Positions 47,065 through 58,589 of a DNA stretch of 64,000 nucleotides are shown in pieces. Made by a program: the position numbers and the translations under genes. Each line of letters begins with the position of its first letter. Within the stretch, counting starts at the first letter, position 1. Below the pieces are notes generated by a model. It ran no database searches and was not told the origin of the DNA. It saw nothing but the letters and a program-made list of their open reading frames with translations. This DNA comes from Carposina sasakii (Eukaryota > Arthropoda > Insecta > Lepidoptera > Carposinidae): positions 9,300,001 to 9,364,000 of the forward strand of contig CP053155.1 of the NCBI GenBank assembly GCA_014607495.2. Direction: 5' to 3'.

Positions 47065-49235
47065 AGGGTTAGGTACTCGTAGTTTTTCAGTTATTTCTGT
47101 TTTCAGAAAAAAAACCTACCTTTGGAAAAGTAAAGGTTTGAGGTAAAGAATTCAACAAAGATGTCGGACTGCTCTGTCTGGAAAGCGTTCCCAAGTTAGG
47201 TAGAGAAATGAAATCAATTAGATACGAAGAATATAGGATAACATATAGGGCTTGTTCAGAATACCAAAATGTCCTGTAATGTAATTGTGTACATTGACAT
47301 TGTGTACTAAACTGACACATAACATCTTTCTAAGTTTTAATTTGTGCATTAAAATTTGAACGAACTACGACGTTCTCGTCGCATGCACAGGGCACATAAC
47401 GTTGTCGCACTTACACTGTCACAGAGAACAAATATACCATTATGTTATGTACCTATATGCCACTGCGTGCGAGGGAACCGTGGTCTGTCTCGTCTGTTGT
47501 AAGTGTGTGTTGTTATAACAGATGATGGACATAACAACACATATAAGACCATAATTGTAGAAATGTAAGCGGTATCCAGATAAACCTGACCGGTTTTTGT
47601 GATGCCGCATTAGAATAAAACAATGTAAAACCTTATATTCTAAATAAAACATAATAATAAAAAAAAAACTTTTCCATTACCCACCTACAAAAAATAAAAA
47701 AAGACAAAATTATCATTAAAAAAGGCTATACCTACTACGTTGTCTTCAGACAGCGAGTACGATAAGAAAAACGGCTCGCGTGCTGCCGGATCATTAAACT
47801 ATTGTCATAAGGGCTAATAGGTCCACAAGAATCATACAATATGATAATAAAATCGACCTTTTAAGTCTTTAAATTGTCATTATGCATGTGCACCTCGATT
47901 TTCATGACTGCCGGCTAATCAATGTCGTATTAAGAATATTCCTATGTCGTTTGTGAATAACTAACCATGCTGGTTAATGCGGTCTTTACAACTATCAACA
48001 TGTTGTTGACTTTGACTTTACATGTTGGATGGTAGTCGAGCAAGTTGACTTGTGTTGGCGACTACGAAAACTTGTCAACGCTAGTGGAAAGCCTTCATAA
48101 AAAATGTGGTAGTTTGGAAAAAATAAACTTGTTGCCCTTTACGAAAAAACTAACAAACTTGGTACTAAATACTAAAGATATATCAGAATAAAATTGGTAG
48201 GATATCCTAAATGTATTGATTATGCAGACGAAATAGCAACAATCAGATAGTTAGGTTTAAAAACTTGCCAAATCAAAATTATTTAAAACAGTTTGTGAGT
48301 AATATTACAAGTCCTCTGAGTAGGGCATTTTTTGCACATTGCCAAGATCATTGTTAACTTGATCAGTGTATCAAGCTATCAAAGAGTGCAATAGAGTTGG
48401 GCTAATTAAATATATTGTGATCACCCTTACACAATATGCATATGACCGCAGTCACAGTAAAAGATTTAGATGAACGTTTAATGCTATGAATCATAGCCAT
48501 AAATGTGCCAATGATGACCCGCTTAACTTCTTACTGATTACCTAATAATGATGCACAAATAAGAACGTCATCTTTGGGATTACCTTAAAAGTTCAAGCTT
48601 GAAATACGGTGACCAGAAAAGATCGTGAAATTTTCTAAGTTTGTGAATAACGAAACTAACATTTTCGATTAAAACCTTCAGAAAAACCACATGTAACTCT
48701 TATTAATGTGGCAAAGCTACAAGCTAAATAATAAATATCATACGATAATCTGACACATGTAAACGCAGCATAAGAGGCTCAATTTGTAATTGCTACCTGG
48801 TTAAAGCAATTTTTTTGTTACATACTTAAATGGTCGTTTGTTTTTCTAACGTAACTTCGTGGAATAGGTACTTGGCTTGTTTATGTGATTAACATCAATT
48901 CCGGCAGGCTAAACTTATTCTTAAACGTAATTAAACCTAAAAATTTAGGTTTAAGCATGTCAAAAGTCTGGCAGTCACTTTTCTGACAGGTGGCAACTAA
49001 ATTTAATTTAAATTGACGTTTCAACTTTTTTCTCTTCACTTAAGGTTTATGCGTAAAAAGCTATTCAGTGGGGTAAGCACGAACCTTTTTACGCGGCGTA
49101 ACGCGGGCGATTCTCTTTATCAAATTTTAATTATCAAATGTGTGCAAGAAGAACATTTTCAAAGAGGTAAAAGGGTTGTGTTTCCTTAAAGCTTGGTAGT
49201 GGTTCAAAGTAGCTTAAATATTTAAAAAAATATTC
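47065..49235. other. No recognisable gene
   Basis: AT-rich. A short palindrome, AAACCTAAAAATTTAGGTTT, lies near 48936. Minus frames of 70-77 codons (47087-47652) show no coding signature. Confidence 0.4.
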
Positions 49236-49238
49236 TAT

Positions 49239-50236
49239 GTGCTAATATATTCAGTGATAATAGTACAACATTTCATGGGGCTAAAAATGAGCTTCATGAG
49301 TTGTATAAAATGTTTAAAAACGATTATGAGCAAATTGCTAATTATGTAGCTTCAGAGAACATTGAATGGCGTTGACGGCCGATTGGTCTAGTAGGTAGTG
49401 ACCCTGCCTGCGACGCCATAGGTCCTGGGTTCGAATCCCGGTAGGTGCAAACATTGATATGATGAATATCGATGTTTGTTTCCAAGTCATGGATGTTTCT
49501 ATACTTATCTATATATTTATATACCGTTGCTTAGTACCCACGACACAAGACCTTAGGGATCTTAATGTGGGACTAGGTTAATGTGTTGTGTAGTATGTGA
49601 ATATTTATTTATTTATTTATAATTCCTCATTCACCTCATTGGGGGGGGGGGTATATGGGAAAATTCAGTAAAGCTTGTAAAACATCATTTAAAAAGAGTA
49701 TTAATAAACACTGTGCTCTGTTATGAACATTTGTATACCTTTCTAACACAGATAGAAGCTATTGTAAATAGTCGACCAATAACTCCTTTGAGAGACTTGG
49801 ATGGTGAAGAGCAATGTCTTACACCAGCTCATTTTTTAATTGGTAGCAGCCTAACATCATTCCCAGGAGGTGATTTCACAAAGATACCTGATAATGGGCT
49901 AGATATTTATCACCAATTATGTAGGCTTAGACAAAACTTCTAGGGACGATGGCTAAATACATTGCAAATGAGGTACAAATGGTACAAAGAAAATCCTGAT
50001 TTAATGTTAAATACCATTGTATTATTGAAAGATGATAATCAAACACCAATGACGTGACCTTTAGGTCGCATAGTAGAGCTTTACAAAGGTAAAGATGGTC
50101 ATATTAAAGCTGTTGTTGTAAAAACTAAAAATGGTTTGTTTTCTAGACCTATTACAAAAATTGTTCCATTACCTCTTGAACAAAATAATTTATTTGTAAC
50201 CCTGTTTACAGCTGCATTATATTGTAAACAAATGTG
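49239..50236 (+). pseudogene. BEL/Pao LTR retrotransposon integrase, 3' end, broken
   Basis: This is the C-terminal part of the pol polyprotein of a BEL/Pao-type LTR retrotransposon. The enzyme region integrates the element's DNA into the host chromosome. Bases 49239-49372 encode the part around the second catalytic Asp of the DDE core (short motif FSDN, then FHGAKNELHELYK). After a SINE insertion the frame resumes at about 49622 with IPHSPHWG, the region leading to the catalytic Glu. A frame change follows the G run, and 49713-49943 is open (LTQIEAIVNSRPITPL, then LTPAHFLIGSSLTSFPGGD), which is diagnostic for this clade. An in-frame stop follows at 49941. Later segments still resemble the C-terminal domain (KWYKENPDLMLN, LLKDDNQTP, PLGRIVELYKGKDGHI). 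It is dead: SINE insertion, frameshift, and several stops. The upstream gag, protease and reverse transcriptase are absent from this window. Confidence 0.9.
49374..49621 (+). mobile_element. tRNA-derived SINE, copy 2, inside the BEL/Pao integrase
   Basis: It is nearly identical to 37188-37436. The head is ACGGCCGATTGGTCTAGTAGG, the B box GGGTTCGAATCCCGG is at about 49427, and the tail is a (TTTA)n run. It interrupts the integrase frame with almost no loss of codons (about one missing). I could not define a clear target-site duplication. Confidence 0.92.
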
Positions 50237-50690
50237 ATAAGTATAAAAATTCTGCATTTTATAAAAAAAAACTTTACTTTATAATTAGCATAAGTCTAAT
50301 GTTCAAGTACATAAGTCCAATGTAATACTAGGTGTCTACCTAGTATATACCTATTACTTACAATTTTGTTTTTCACATGAAAGAGATAAACATTTCGATT
50401 TAAAATGTTATCTTTATGTACTGTTTATGTTTAATATTATATGCTAGCCATACCTATAGTATGCCATAAGTATTATTCCTTCTACATAAGTATTAAGATA
50501 TTTCTATTGTATTAAGTGACAGCTCGTAGGATTTCTTTATGGATGTGTATTTATGTATAAGGCTAAGAAGACATAGCTTACATATTTATTCTGGTTATGT
50601 TTACTGATTTAAGTTAAACTCTACTTTTTAGTGATCATTATCTATTAATTTAGTTTCATTATCTCATAAAATTGAATTAAATGTAATTTC
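50237..50690. other. Non-coding tail of the BEL/Pao fragment
   Basis: AT-rich sequence between the integrase remnant and the LTR-like segment. No frame or repeat is recognised. Confidence 0.4.
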
Positions 50691-50910
50691 AATGAGGCGG
50701 GTGTATGGAAAATACAAAACTGATATACTTGCTTCATGCTGTTTAATCGACATAGTCTTAATAAAACCACTGGATGGCGCCACTGTGTCAACCAGTGAAC
50801 GTACGCTCCGTTTCACCATCGCTCTCTTTTATGGTGTCGTACTGTATGTGCTCTATTTTAATAAATTCAAATAAATAGATTTTCATAGCATTTTCATTGT
50901 ATGGACCTCA
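50691..50910 (+). mobile_element. LTR-like segment after the BEL/Pao fragment
   Basis: ATGAGGCGGG is a plausible polypurine tract placed at the expected distance after the integrase, followed directly by TGTATGG, a typical LTR start. The segment carries AATAAATTCAAATAAATAG, which holds polyadenylation signals. No second LTR is in the window for comparison, so this rests on position and motifs only. Confidence 0.35.
50767..50781 (+). promoter_or_regulatory. CTCF-like motif
   Basis: CCACTGGATGGCGCC fits the CCASYAGRKGGCR core with one mismatch. It lies within the putative LTR. Confidence 0.2.
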
Positions 50911-50914
50911 TCAA

Positions 50915-52045
50915 GATAATATTCAAATTGTGTTCACTAATATTTTGAATTATGTAAGTACATATTTTGTTTGGTGGTACCTACTATTAGATTTAAAGAG
51001 CTTCGTATAATTTCGAGAGATTCTTTCGTAACAAAAATGGGTAAACTATTTTTAACAGCCAGTTTTACAGAAAGTTATTATTTGAATACAAAATCTATTT
51101 TATATTACGCCTCCATTTAGTTTTACAACTCTGAATTACGTTTTCATGATATATGGATGAAGTACAAGCATAGGTTACTATATTTAAAAAAAAAATTAAA
51201 TGAACTCTTCTTTATTGATTAAAATCAATTTCTATTAGTCTAGAATTCTAGCTCCTAATATCTCCGGTTAGGTACTTGCCCAAAAAATTCAACTAATGCG
51301 GTAAGATTTCGCAAGTGGCATAGCCACACGCTCCAAAAGAATGATAATACCCAGGCATTCCTAAGACTAGATCCCAAAGGAAAAAGTCAACGTGGTCATA
51401 CAGACGGCCAAAGGGGCCAGCGGGAATACACGACCCTGAGCAGATCTGACCCTAAATATGTAGCAAACTAAAAAAAAGTGCGACGATCAAGACCTAGTGG
51501 GATGGCGGCAAATTGTGGAGGCCAGTAACCTAATAATACCTACAGAATTCTAGGTATACACTAAAAAAAGGCTCAAGTATAAACGATTTAAATGATTTTT
51601 GAGTCTATTTAAGTTTAGGCGCGTTTAGGTATACGGAAAAAATGCGCGCATGTCGCTTTAAAAATAATGATTAGGTATAATTATTATATTTAGGGTTTCT
51701 GACAATAATGAAATTCCCCTGTGAAATTTAAATTAGAAAAAACGGGGTTTTTATAATAAATTAAACAACAATAATAATATTCATATACCAAAGACAATGT
51801 AAACCAAAAGTGCTTCAAAATGGCGCCGACTCAAAAAGGTTGCGAGCCTATTACAGCAAATCGTTCGCAATTTTCCCAGTACAAGTTTAAACGATTTGCA
51901 AATGCAGATTTCTCATACATCATAATTCTTCAACACACAATGAATGCAACTCACTTCTTAATATTTCCTTATATTTGCTCAGTTAAACAAATGTACGGGT
52001 AAAAGGTTGCCTTCGAGTTTTTTTTATAAGGGAGGGTATAGTTTT
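50915..52045. other. No confident gene; possible LINE remnant
   Basis: Around 51460-51545 a frame reading CDDQDLVGWRQIVEAS vaguely resembles the extreme C-terminus of some non-LTR ORFs (a D-R-x-x-W-R pattern). It is too short and degraded to call. The rest is AT-rich. Confidence 0.3.
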
Positions 52046-52047
52046 AT

Positions 52048-52480
52048 ACAAGGTGTTTTTTCGTTGCCAAACTTAACTAAGAGTACGTACTCTATACCTA
52101 CATCAAATAAAGTAAGTTTATGCCAAAAAAAATCTGGGAAAAGATGGAAATAAAAAAAAAAAAATTTTCTTGATCGGGTGAAATTTATAGTGTCCAGAGT
52201 TTATGCTAGTTTTTTCGTTCTCATATATTAATTATTTCTCGTGAAAAAATATACGTGCGTCAATGTGCATTTATGCACAAAAACGCAGTCTATTTATAAA
52301 ATTATCAATAAAGAAAATTGAAAAAATTCTTCACGAGTAGGAATCTATTTACTCAACTTTGGACCCTAATATTTTGGAAACCAGACACTTTCCAGGTATG
52401 CTTCCATGGAGAAAAATGATCGTGATGATGAGTAGATTCAGTAGTTTTCGGGAACTTTGACGACCTAAAATCACCCTGTA
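52048..52480 (+). mobile_element. ACAGGGTG-ended MITE, copy 3, carrying a nested SINE tail
   Basis: The start is ACAAGGTGTTTTTTCGTTGC and the end ATCACCCTGTA. The body follows 46681-47063, with GTGAAATTTATAGTGTCCAG and CTTCCATGGAGAAAAATGAT. A 47-base insert at 52297-52343 splits it. Confidence 0.85.
52297..52343 (-). mobile_element. Very short family T insertion with 8-bp target duplication (copy 5)
   Basis: The 47-base insert is the extreme 3' end of the tRNA-like family: GAAGAATTTTTTCAATTTTC on the minus strand, compared with 39808-39870. It is flanked by TCTATTTA at 52289-52296 and 52344-52351. The other MITE copies have TCTATTTA once at this point, so the empty site is known. Confidence 0.85.
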
Positions 52481-52571
52481 TAGATAGGTAATAGTACCAA
52501 AGACATTATGGATCTATCAATTTGGTATTACCTTTACTAGACTGCATTTAGGTTCGTAGGTAGTAGCTACT

Positions 52572-52737
52572 AAATGGTTTAGACGTGTGCCTTCCAGCCG
52601 AATGGCATAGGTTCGATTCCAGTCATGGTCCTGCACCACTGAATTTATTTCATGTAGGTAACTACAGATTTTAATTATCTGAAATTGTCACTTCTATATC
52701 CGAGGAGAGTTGGCGTCAGACAGGCATTTTTTTTGTA
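52572..52737 (+). mobile_element. tRNA-like SINE with LINE-type tail
   Basis: The head is TGGTTTAGACGTGTGCCTTC, with a B-box-like GGTTCGATTCC at 52610-52620. The body ends TATATCCGAGGAGAGTTGGC then GTCAGACAGGC and a T run. The tail alone recurs at 44888 on the minus strand. Confidence 0.5.
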
Positions 52738-52739
52738 AG

Positions 52740-54010
52740 ATATGTAGGTATAGTTGTAGAAAAATTTGACGAGTCTTGCGATTTTGTCATCTGCGTAAAA
52801 ACAGATTCATTTTTTTTTTACTTTCCTACTATTTACTATGGAGACTAGGGTAAACTCATAAAATAATAGCAATAATCACTAAATAGCACGCAACGCATTT
52901 ATGTAAGTAGCATATACCTATATTATGATACGAGCAAATTAGTTATACCGCATAGTACAAGATAGTAAAGACACGAACATCATATTATTATAAACTGGTT
53001 AAGTGCGAGTCTAAATTTCACGTATGAAGTACCTATCGTAGATATTTTTTCCAGAACTTATGCCGAAACAGTACAGTTAAGTAAATTTTTCGCCAAAAAA
53101 ACACCACAAGATATAGAAAATACCTATTAGATATTAAAAATTAGGTATAAGTAAATAGCAATAATTATTAAAAAAAACTCCTTAGCAGAAAATTTATAGA
53201 GAAAAAAAATGATCATCTTTTATTTCTACAGTAGGTATTTCTCAAAAATATAGGTCTTTATTAAGTATATAGTGATAAAATAAAAAAGAAAATAAGTGAC
53301 ATGTTCTACATAAAATAAACATAAATTACAGAACCCTAAAATAAAAAAATAAAACTAACGATCGACAATCACGCATCAAACTTAGCCAAATTAAAAGTTG
53401 ACTGCAATAACGGAACGAATAGGCGCTTTCATTTACTACAAGTTTTCAAAATGGTTCCGATTCGTGGTTTTGGATTACATTACATCACATATGTATCGCA
53501 AAAACTTTCGTTTGTTTTTGTAACTGAATTATTATATTTTTTCTTGCTTAGTTTATCTCGAAGGAAAGGCAAGGGATATGAATATACCATACAGTCATTT
53601 TCTTTAGTAGAATTATTACTAAAGTTAGAGACGATGTATAAAAACGTCAGGAAATTTCGCAAAAACAAGTGCAACTTAGCTGAAAGTTTCCATGGTTGAA
53701 ATCTATTTTTAAAAAGAAGCTGGATTTTCGGATTTATGGGCATATATTGTGATTTATCATCAACCGGATTGGCGAAACACGTTGCATTTTATAATAAAAT
53801 AGTTATTACACTTAGTAAGTCTATTCCACAATAGATGACGCTACTAAGGTTCCCAGCCAACAAAACTGTCTATCTTTGAATCTAGAAATTTTCAGCAAAC
53901 CTTCAGCAACTTTACGTAACATTTGCGCATACATCAGCCTTTCGAATTACGAACTGGATTGACTTCGAAATATGAATGTTAAATTGGATGGCACGCCGCA
54001 CGGTAGCCTC
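52740..54010. other. No recognisable gene
   Basis: AT-rich. Overlapping frames of 82 and 87 codons on opposite strands (53451-53743) cancel each other as evidence. Confidence 0.4.
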
Positions 54011-54014
<4 letters not shown>

Positions 54015-54041
<27 letters not shown>

Positions 54042-54045
54042 GGGG
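54015..54045. repeat. (GT)n microsatellite
   Basis: Thirteen GT units followed by five G. Likely length-variable. Confidence 0.95.
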
Positions 54046-54049
54046 AAAA

Positions 54050-56585
54050 GTACGTGTGCACAATTTGGTATAGACGTAGTTGAAGGATAGAAGAAATAAA
54101 GTGGAAAAAACAATAATGGATTTATTGCGAGGTAACTTTGAAAGTGGTACAGAATATTTCAAGATTTCGAAAAAAAAACTTGTCATTTGTGTCGTTTCTG
54201 GAGACTTTTCCAGCCATAAACATCTTCCTACTCTTTGTGGATCATCATTTCAGTAAAGTAATTTCAATGAGTAAATAGGTTTTGATCATAGGCAATTTTA
54301 TTTAAAAAAAAAATACTTTTACAAGTCTTCTTTGTTCTATTCTATCTTACCTCTGTGTAGGCTACTATAACTTCCATGTGTTACCAGCTTTATACAGTAC
54401 AGCTTAAGACAATTCCATGAATGCAGAATAAGCTTCTAACAAGGTAAACAAATTGCTTACTTTGTGAATACGCCCTAATATGATGTTGTTTTGGATTAGA
54501 CTAGCGGTTCCGCTGGCGTCGATTTTTGGAAATCAGGAATATGAATAAAAAACTTGATTTTATACTTTGTTATTGATATGATATAATATACATAATGAGT
54601 ATCAATATAATTTAAATAAGGGTGAGTATATTATAGACAATTTGTGAGCGAAAATTTTTCATGACGAACCCGAAACAAGTCTTGCAACTAGGTACTTACA
54701 AGCCTCTTACCAAAGCCACACTTATTAGTTATTAGGTACACAATAGTTCTTATGCCTTCTGTAAACATCATTTTTATTCCAACTATACGAAACTACTGCG
54801 TAAAATTACAAACAGGAGACTCGTTGACATAACCACATGGGAAAACTTCGAACATAAATTCGCCAAATAAAACCCCAATAAAGGCATCACAAACATTCTC
54901 TATTGAGCCACAGACAATAATTACCGCCAAAAACGGACAGCAAAAAGCGAAAAGCGCGCGAAAAGGAACAACTTTTAAAACGTTATACGACCGGCCATAA
55001 AACGTTCGTACGAACAATACTCGTGCAGAAATATTTTTGAATACGGAATTACGTTCGGTGGGCAAAGCAGATAACGCAGAAAAAAACAAATTTGTAACGG
55101 GTAAAGTTTTTGGAGGCAGAATGGGTCCCTTGGGTGCTGAATCTTCGTCGGCGTGCTCGTAAAACGTGGGACGTGGCCAAGCGAACAAATTTGTCCTGAG
55201 AGCGACCTATGACGTTTTGATGGAACGCTCCCCGACTGATTCGGGTACCCTAGATTCATATTCATAACGGGGTTTTTGCTGATCTGTCACATTTGGACTT
55301 GTATTGATTTTTTGAGTGGGTTGTACTCGTACAGTTACACCCTTTCTGATTTGATTGCTAGCTGCTTGATTTACACGCAATTTTGAATACCTACGAATAT
55401 TACAACAATTCTTCAAGAGTTTATCCTAAATCCTCAAAGATATACCAATATTATGATCAGGTAATTCTAGGAACTGAAAGGAATTGTCTAAATATGGGTA
55501 AGTATCTCCACTGAACAAAAAGTATTTGTCACATCATTGACTCTTAAGAACAAAACTTTCATTCCATTACCTAAAGGACGACTGAAGTGTAAACTTTTCT
55601 AAATTTACCTTTTATTTAAATCTGTAGTTCTAATTAAAAGCGGTACAGGAACTATTCACAGTAGCCGAAAAATAGCGCAAATGTCCCTCGATGATGCCTT
55701 CAAAAGAATGGCACCCGTCTAAGCTATCTTGTAGGAATTTTAAATTGGACGAATCGCTTCAAATGTAAATGGTTTTCCTTTATACCCCATCCTCTAGCCT
55801 GGCCACCCCTATCGCGCCTAGAAGCGAGTGGCATACCAACACACGCGCACATATATACTCAGCCACGAAAACGTCCATAAAATCTCACAAATCAAACAAT
55901 TCTCACCTAAACTACAACGTTATACGGCCCACATAGTGCGCCATAACATACAATCGCAGAGTAAAAGCCTATGACACGTCACCATAAATACTGGAGCCTT
56001 CCAGCTGCATATGTCATCCAATCATGCTCCCAACTTTGCATATCAGGCTCCCGCTCCACGGGTCAACGTTAACTGGTAGAACTCACACAAGGCCTCATCT
56101 CATCTCGTACACGTAATGGTGGTGTGAATACGTAAATACGTCTCGAGATCGCGATTTCAAAAACGAAACGCAATATGTCTTCATAGTGAGGTGTAGGAAA
56201 TCTTTTAGGGTAGTCCTAACAAAGGGCCGTATCGAAGGGAAATCGCGTATTTGAAGTGTCCTCGTGGTTTAATCAAAATGTAGTGAGAGGAAAATAAAAC
56301 TATAAATACCTATGTACCTATCTTAAAATATAATTACTTCTTCGACTTTTTCGTTCTTAATGCTTCAAATTATTATTTAACATAAGCAGTAAAATGCAAT
56401 TTTGAAAATGACTGAATTGGCGTGACATTGCACATAATAAAATTTGAAACATGCAATTTCCATAACGGGTTTAAGTATTTTTAAATAGGCTTTTAAAAAA
56501 AATGTGCAATAATTCGATGACGTAAGAATTACAAGTCTTAAACTTATCAATGTTCAGGCCTAACCGAACCTAGGGTACCATGGTA
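54050..56585. other. No recognised gene; unusual unique patch at 54790-55265
   Basis: 54790-55265 is less AT-rich than its surroundings, free of repeats seen elsewhere here, and open on the minus strand for 131 codons (54793-55188) with a second overlapping 96-codon frame. The 131-codon product has a hydrophobic stretch (FRALFAFCCPFLAVIIVCGS) but no motif I recognise. A conserved non-coding element is as likely as a gene. The rest of the block holds nothing I can name. Confidence 0.3.
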
Positions 56586-56590
56586 ATCTA

Positions 56591-56898
56591 TCTATACATA
56601 TAATAAAAATGTAACGGATCGCTGTCTGTACATCGAAGATATACCTATGAGAAAAAATATTATAGGAGACCTTTATCAACGCAATAGTACCCAGAAGAAT
56701 GATTTTTGGATTTTTGTCTGTTTGTCGGTTTGTCTGCTTGTCTGTGCGTTTGTGCACGCTAATCTCAGAAACGGCTGAACCGATGTCGATGCAGTTTTCA
56801 GGAATATATTGTGACAGGGAAAATGTTTTTATCCCGGATGATTTCGACATTTTATTTTTTCTGTACTCCACGCGGACGGAGTCGCGGGCGTCCACTAG
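56591..56898 (+). mobile_element. Helitron-like element, both ends visible (308 bp)
   Basis: It starts TCTATACATATAATAAAAAT after an A and ends GTCGCGGGCGTCCACTAG before a T, as expected for Helitron insertion between A and T. ACGCGGACGGAGTCGCG forms a small hairpin just before the end. GGCTGAACCGATGTCGATGC is a hallmark internal word in lepidopteran copies. The overlapping open frames of 60-111 codons are incidental. Confidence 0.75.
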
Positions 56899-56899
56899 T

Positions 56900-57645
56900 A
56901 ATATCTTTGTATAGACCTTTTTTATTAAACTCTATGCTTAACGTAGATATTTTGAGAACTCTGCCGTGCGTTTGTACTTTATATATTATGTAGGTAGGTT
57001 TGTTAATAAATTAAACGAATTTTAAGTTTTCGGCAGCTAGCGATTCCACAAGTCAGATTAAAGCTATCCACTATCATTAATAGTTTACTCCAATCGAACT
57101 TAAAACTGATTACTTTTACGTCAAAGAGCAAAATAAAGTTGAGTAGTTACTTTACTGTTTGCCTGCGTTTCGCCGAATAGTTCCGATTGATGATGGTTCT
57201 ATAGTTGTTGTAACTGTATAACTTGTATGAATAGTATGACGACATTTTCTATTTCACGAACTATTCTATGAAACGGACAATTCCTTCCCTCAGCTAAGTG
57301 CCCATCAAGGGACAGTTACCAATAAGAATACAAACATTAATCAACTTAAGCGATAATTAATAAGGCAAATTGACCAAGTTTACGGACCTTGCAACTACTA
57401 AATTCTCCTCAATTCTTGTAAAATTTTGATGGTTTGAGGAGATTCTGAGAATAAGTACTAAAGTTTTGATTAACAGCCATTGCAATCAACTTAATCGACT
57501 TTCCAATGAATTTAAAAGCTGTGATTAGTTCTAGGGATGGGATTCGCTAAGGAAAAAAGTGAATAAGATGACATAAATGATGAAGTAGTCATCATAAAAT
57601 TTGGTTATCATGATCATGTTCATTATGTTTGTCATCATCATCTTT
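56900..57645. other. No recognisable gene
   Basis: AT-rich; nothing recognised. Confidence 0.4.
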
Positions 57646-57649
57646 AAAT

Positions 57650-57800
57650 GGGGTAACAGAAAGGATATGTTAAGCAAAATGCTATAAATATAGCCTACCA
57701 TATAGAGTACCTACCTATCCAAAAAATTGGAGACTCGAAATCACATTTATTTTTCAAAATTGTATGAACATTCCTGAGTTGTTTAGGAATTTCACTATAG
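57650..57800 (+). mobile_element. Diverged, truncated copy of the 262-bp MITE
   Basis: GGGGTAACAGAAAGGATATG, GAGACTCGAAATCACAT and TGTATGAACATTCCTGAGTT track 36494-36630 in order. The right inverted end is missing. Confidence 0.75.
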
Positions 57801-58184
57801 AATCTAGAAAACATGTCATGAAACTGGTCTAAGTACATGTGATTTCGGATCAGAAATTCAGAAAAAAGGTTTTTTTTCATTTTTGCCAATTTCCCATTTC
57901 TCTAAGTGAGCGCCAGCCATAGTAGGCACTTAGCTAAGGCAAAGTAACAGATCGTAAAGGTTTAATGTGTGGGCTAGTCTGATTAATTAGAAGCTATCGA
58001 GCCCGCCCAGGTTGATAAGCACTAGATAAACTAGATGGAAAACGGAACAAATTGGTTTTTAATGTAATTGAGAGACTTGTACGGTTCTTGATAGATTCGA
58101 GTACCGTGTTCCATCTTCGACTCTGTATTTTCTAATTAAGTTATTTCAGTGTTATAGTACAATATCGAAGTGTTATACATACAT

Positions 58185-58580
58185 AAATAGACGGCTGAGT
58201 TCCTGAAATGGAACCAGAGCTGCAGGATCATAAAGGGGAGTCCATAGCCACTTTTAGCATTGCAAGGACAGATGCAAATGGTCGATGACAAGTTTTTTTT
58301 TTTACAATTGGGTAGGCAAACATTTGACCGCCATCGTGCCTGATGTTAAGCAAGATGCGGCCTAGGATGGTACATGTTTGCCTAGAAAGTGCCTATTCAC
58401 TCTAGCTTCGAAGAGACCAATGTTGTAGTGCTCGGGAAATACATCGGCAAGCTGTTGCTAGCTCGTCGCCTGATGTAATGCTGCAATTTAAATCTAGATT
58501 TTACTTATGCTGCATGTGGGCCCAGTCACCATTATGCACGTATTCCATTAATTCAGAAGTCAGCGCAGTGAGGTTTCTTA
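58185..58580 (+). mobile_element. Family F repeat split by a LINE-tail insertion
   Basis: AGACGGCTGAGTTCCTGAAA, GAGCTGCAGGATCATAAAGG and GTCGATGACAAG form the left part. TTGCTAGCTCGTCGCCTGAT and CGCAGTGAGGTTTCTTAT form the right part. The uninterrupted version at 12601 (TAGTGACAAGTTGCTAGC) shows the join. Confidence 0.65.
58290..58448 (+). mobile_element. LINE-type tail inserted into family F
   Basis: A T run, then ACAATTGGGTAGGCAAACAT, GCCATCGTGCCTGATGTTAA and GATGCGGCCTAGGATGG, resembles a widespread lepidopteran repeat (GGTAGGCAAAC...GCCTGATGGTAAG). GACAAG before and GGCAAG after could be the remains of a short target duplication. Confidence 0.5.
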
Positions 58581-58589
58581 TCAAAAGTC

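Noticed and set aside
51460..51545. C-terminal end of a LINE reverse-transcriptase ORF
   Set aside because: Only about 16 residues show a weak D-x-W-R pattern, with no upstream support.
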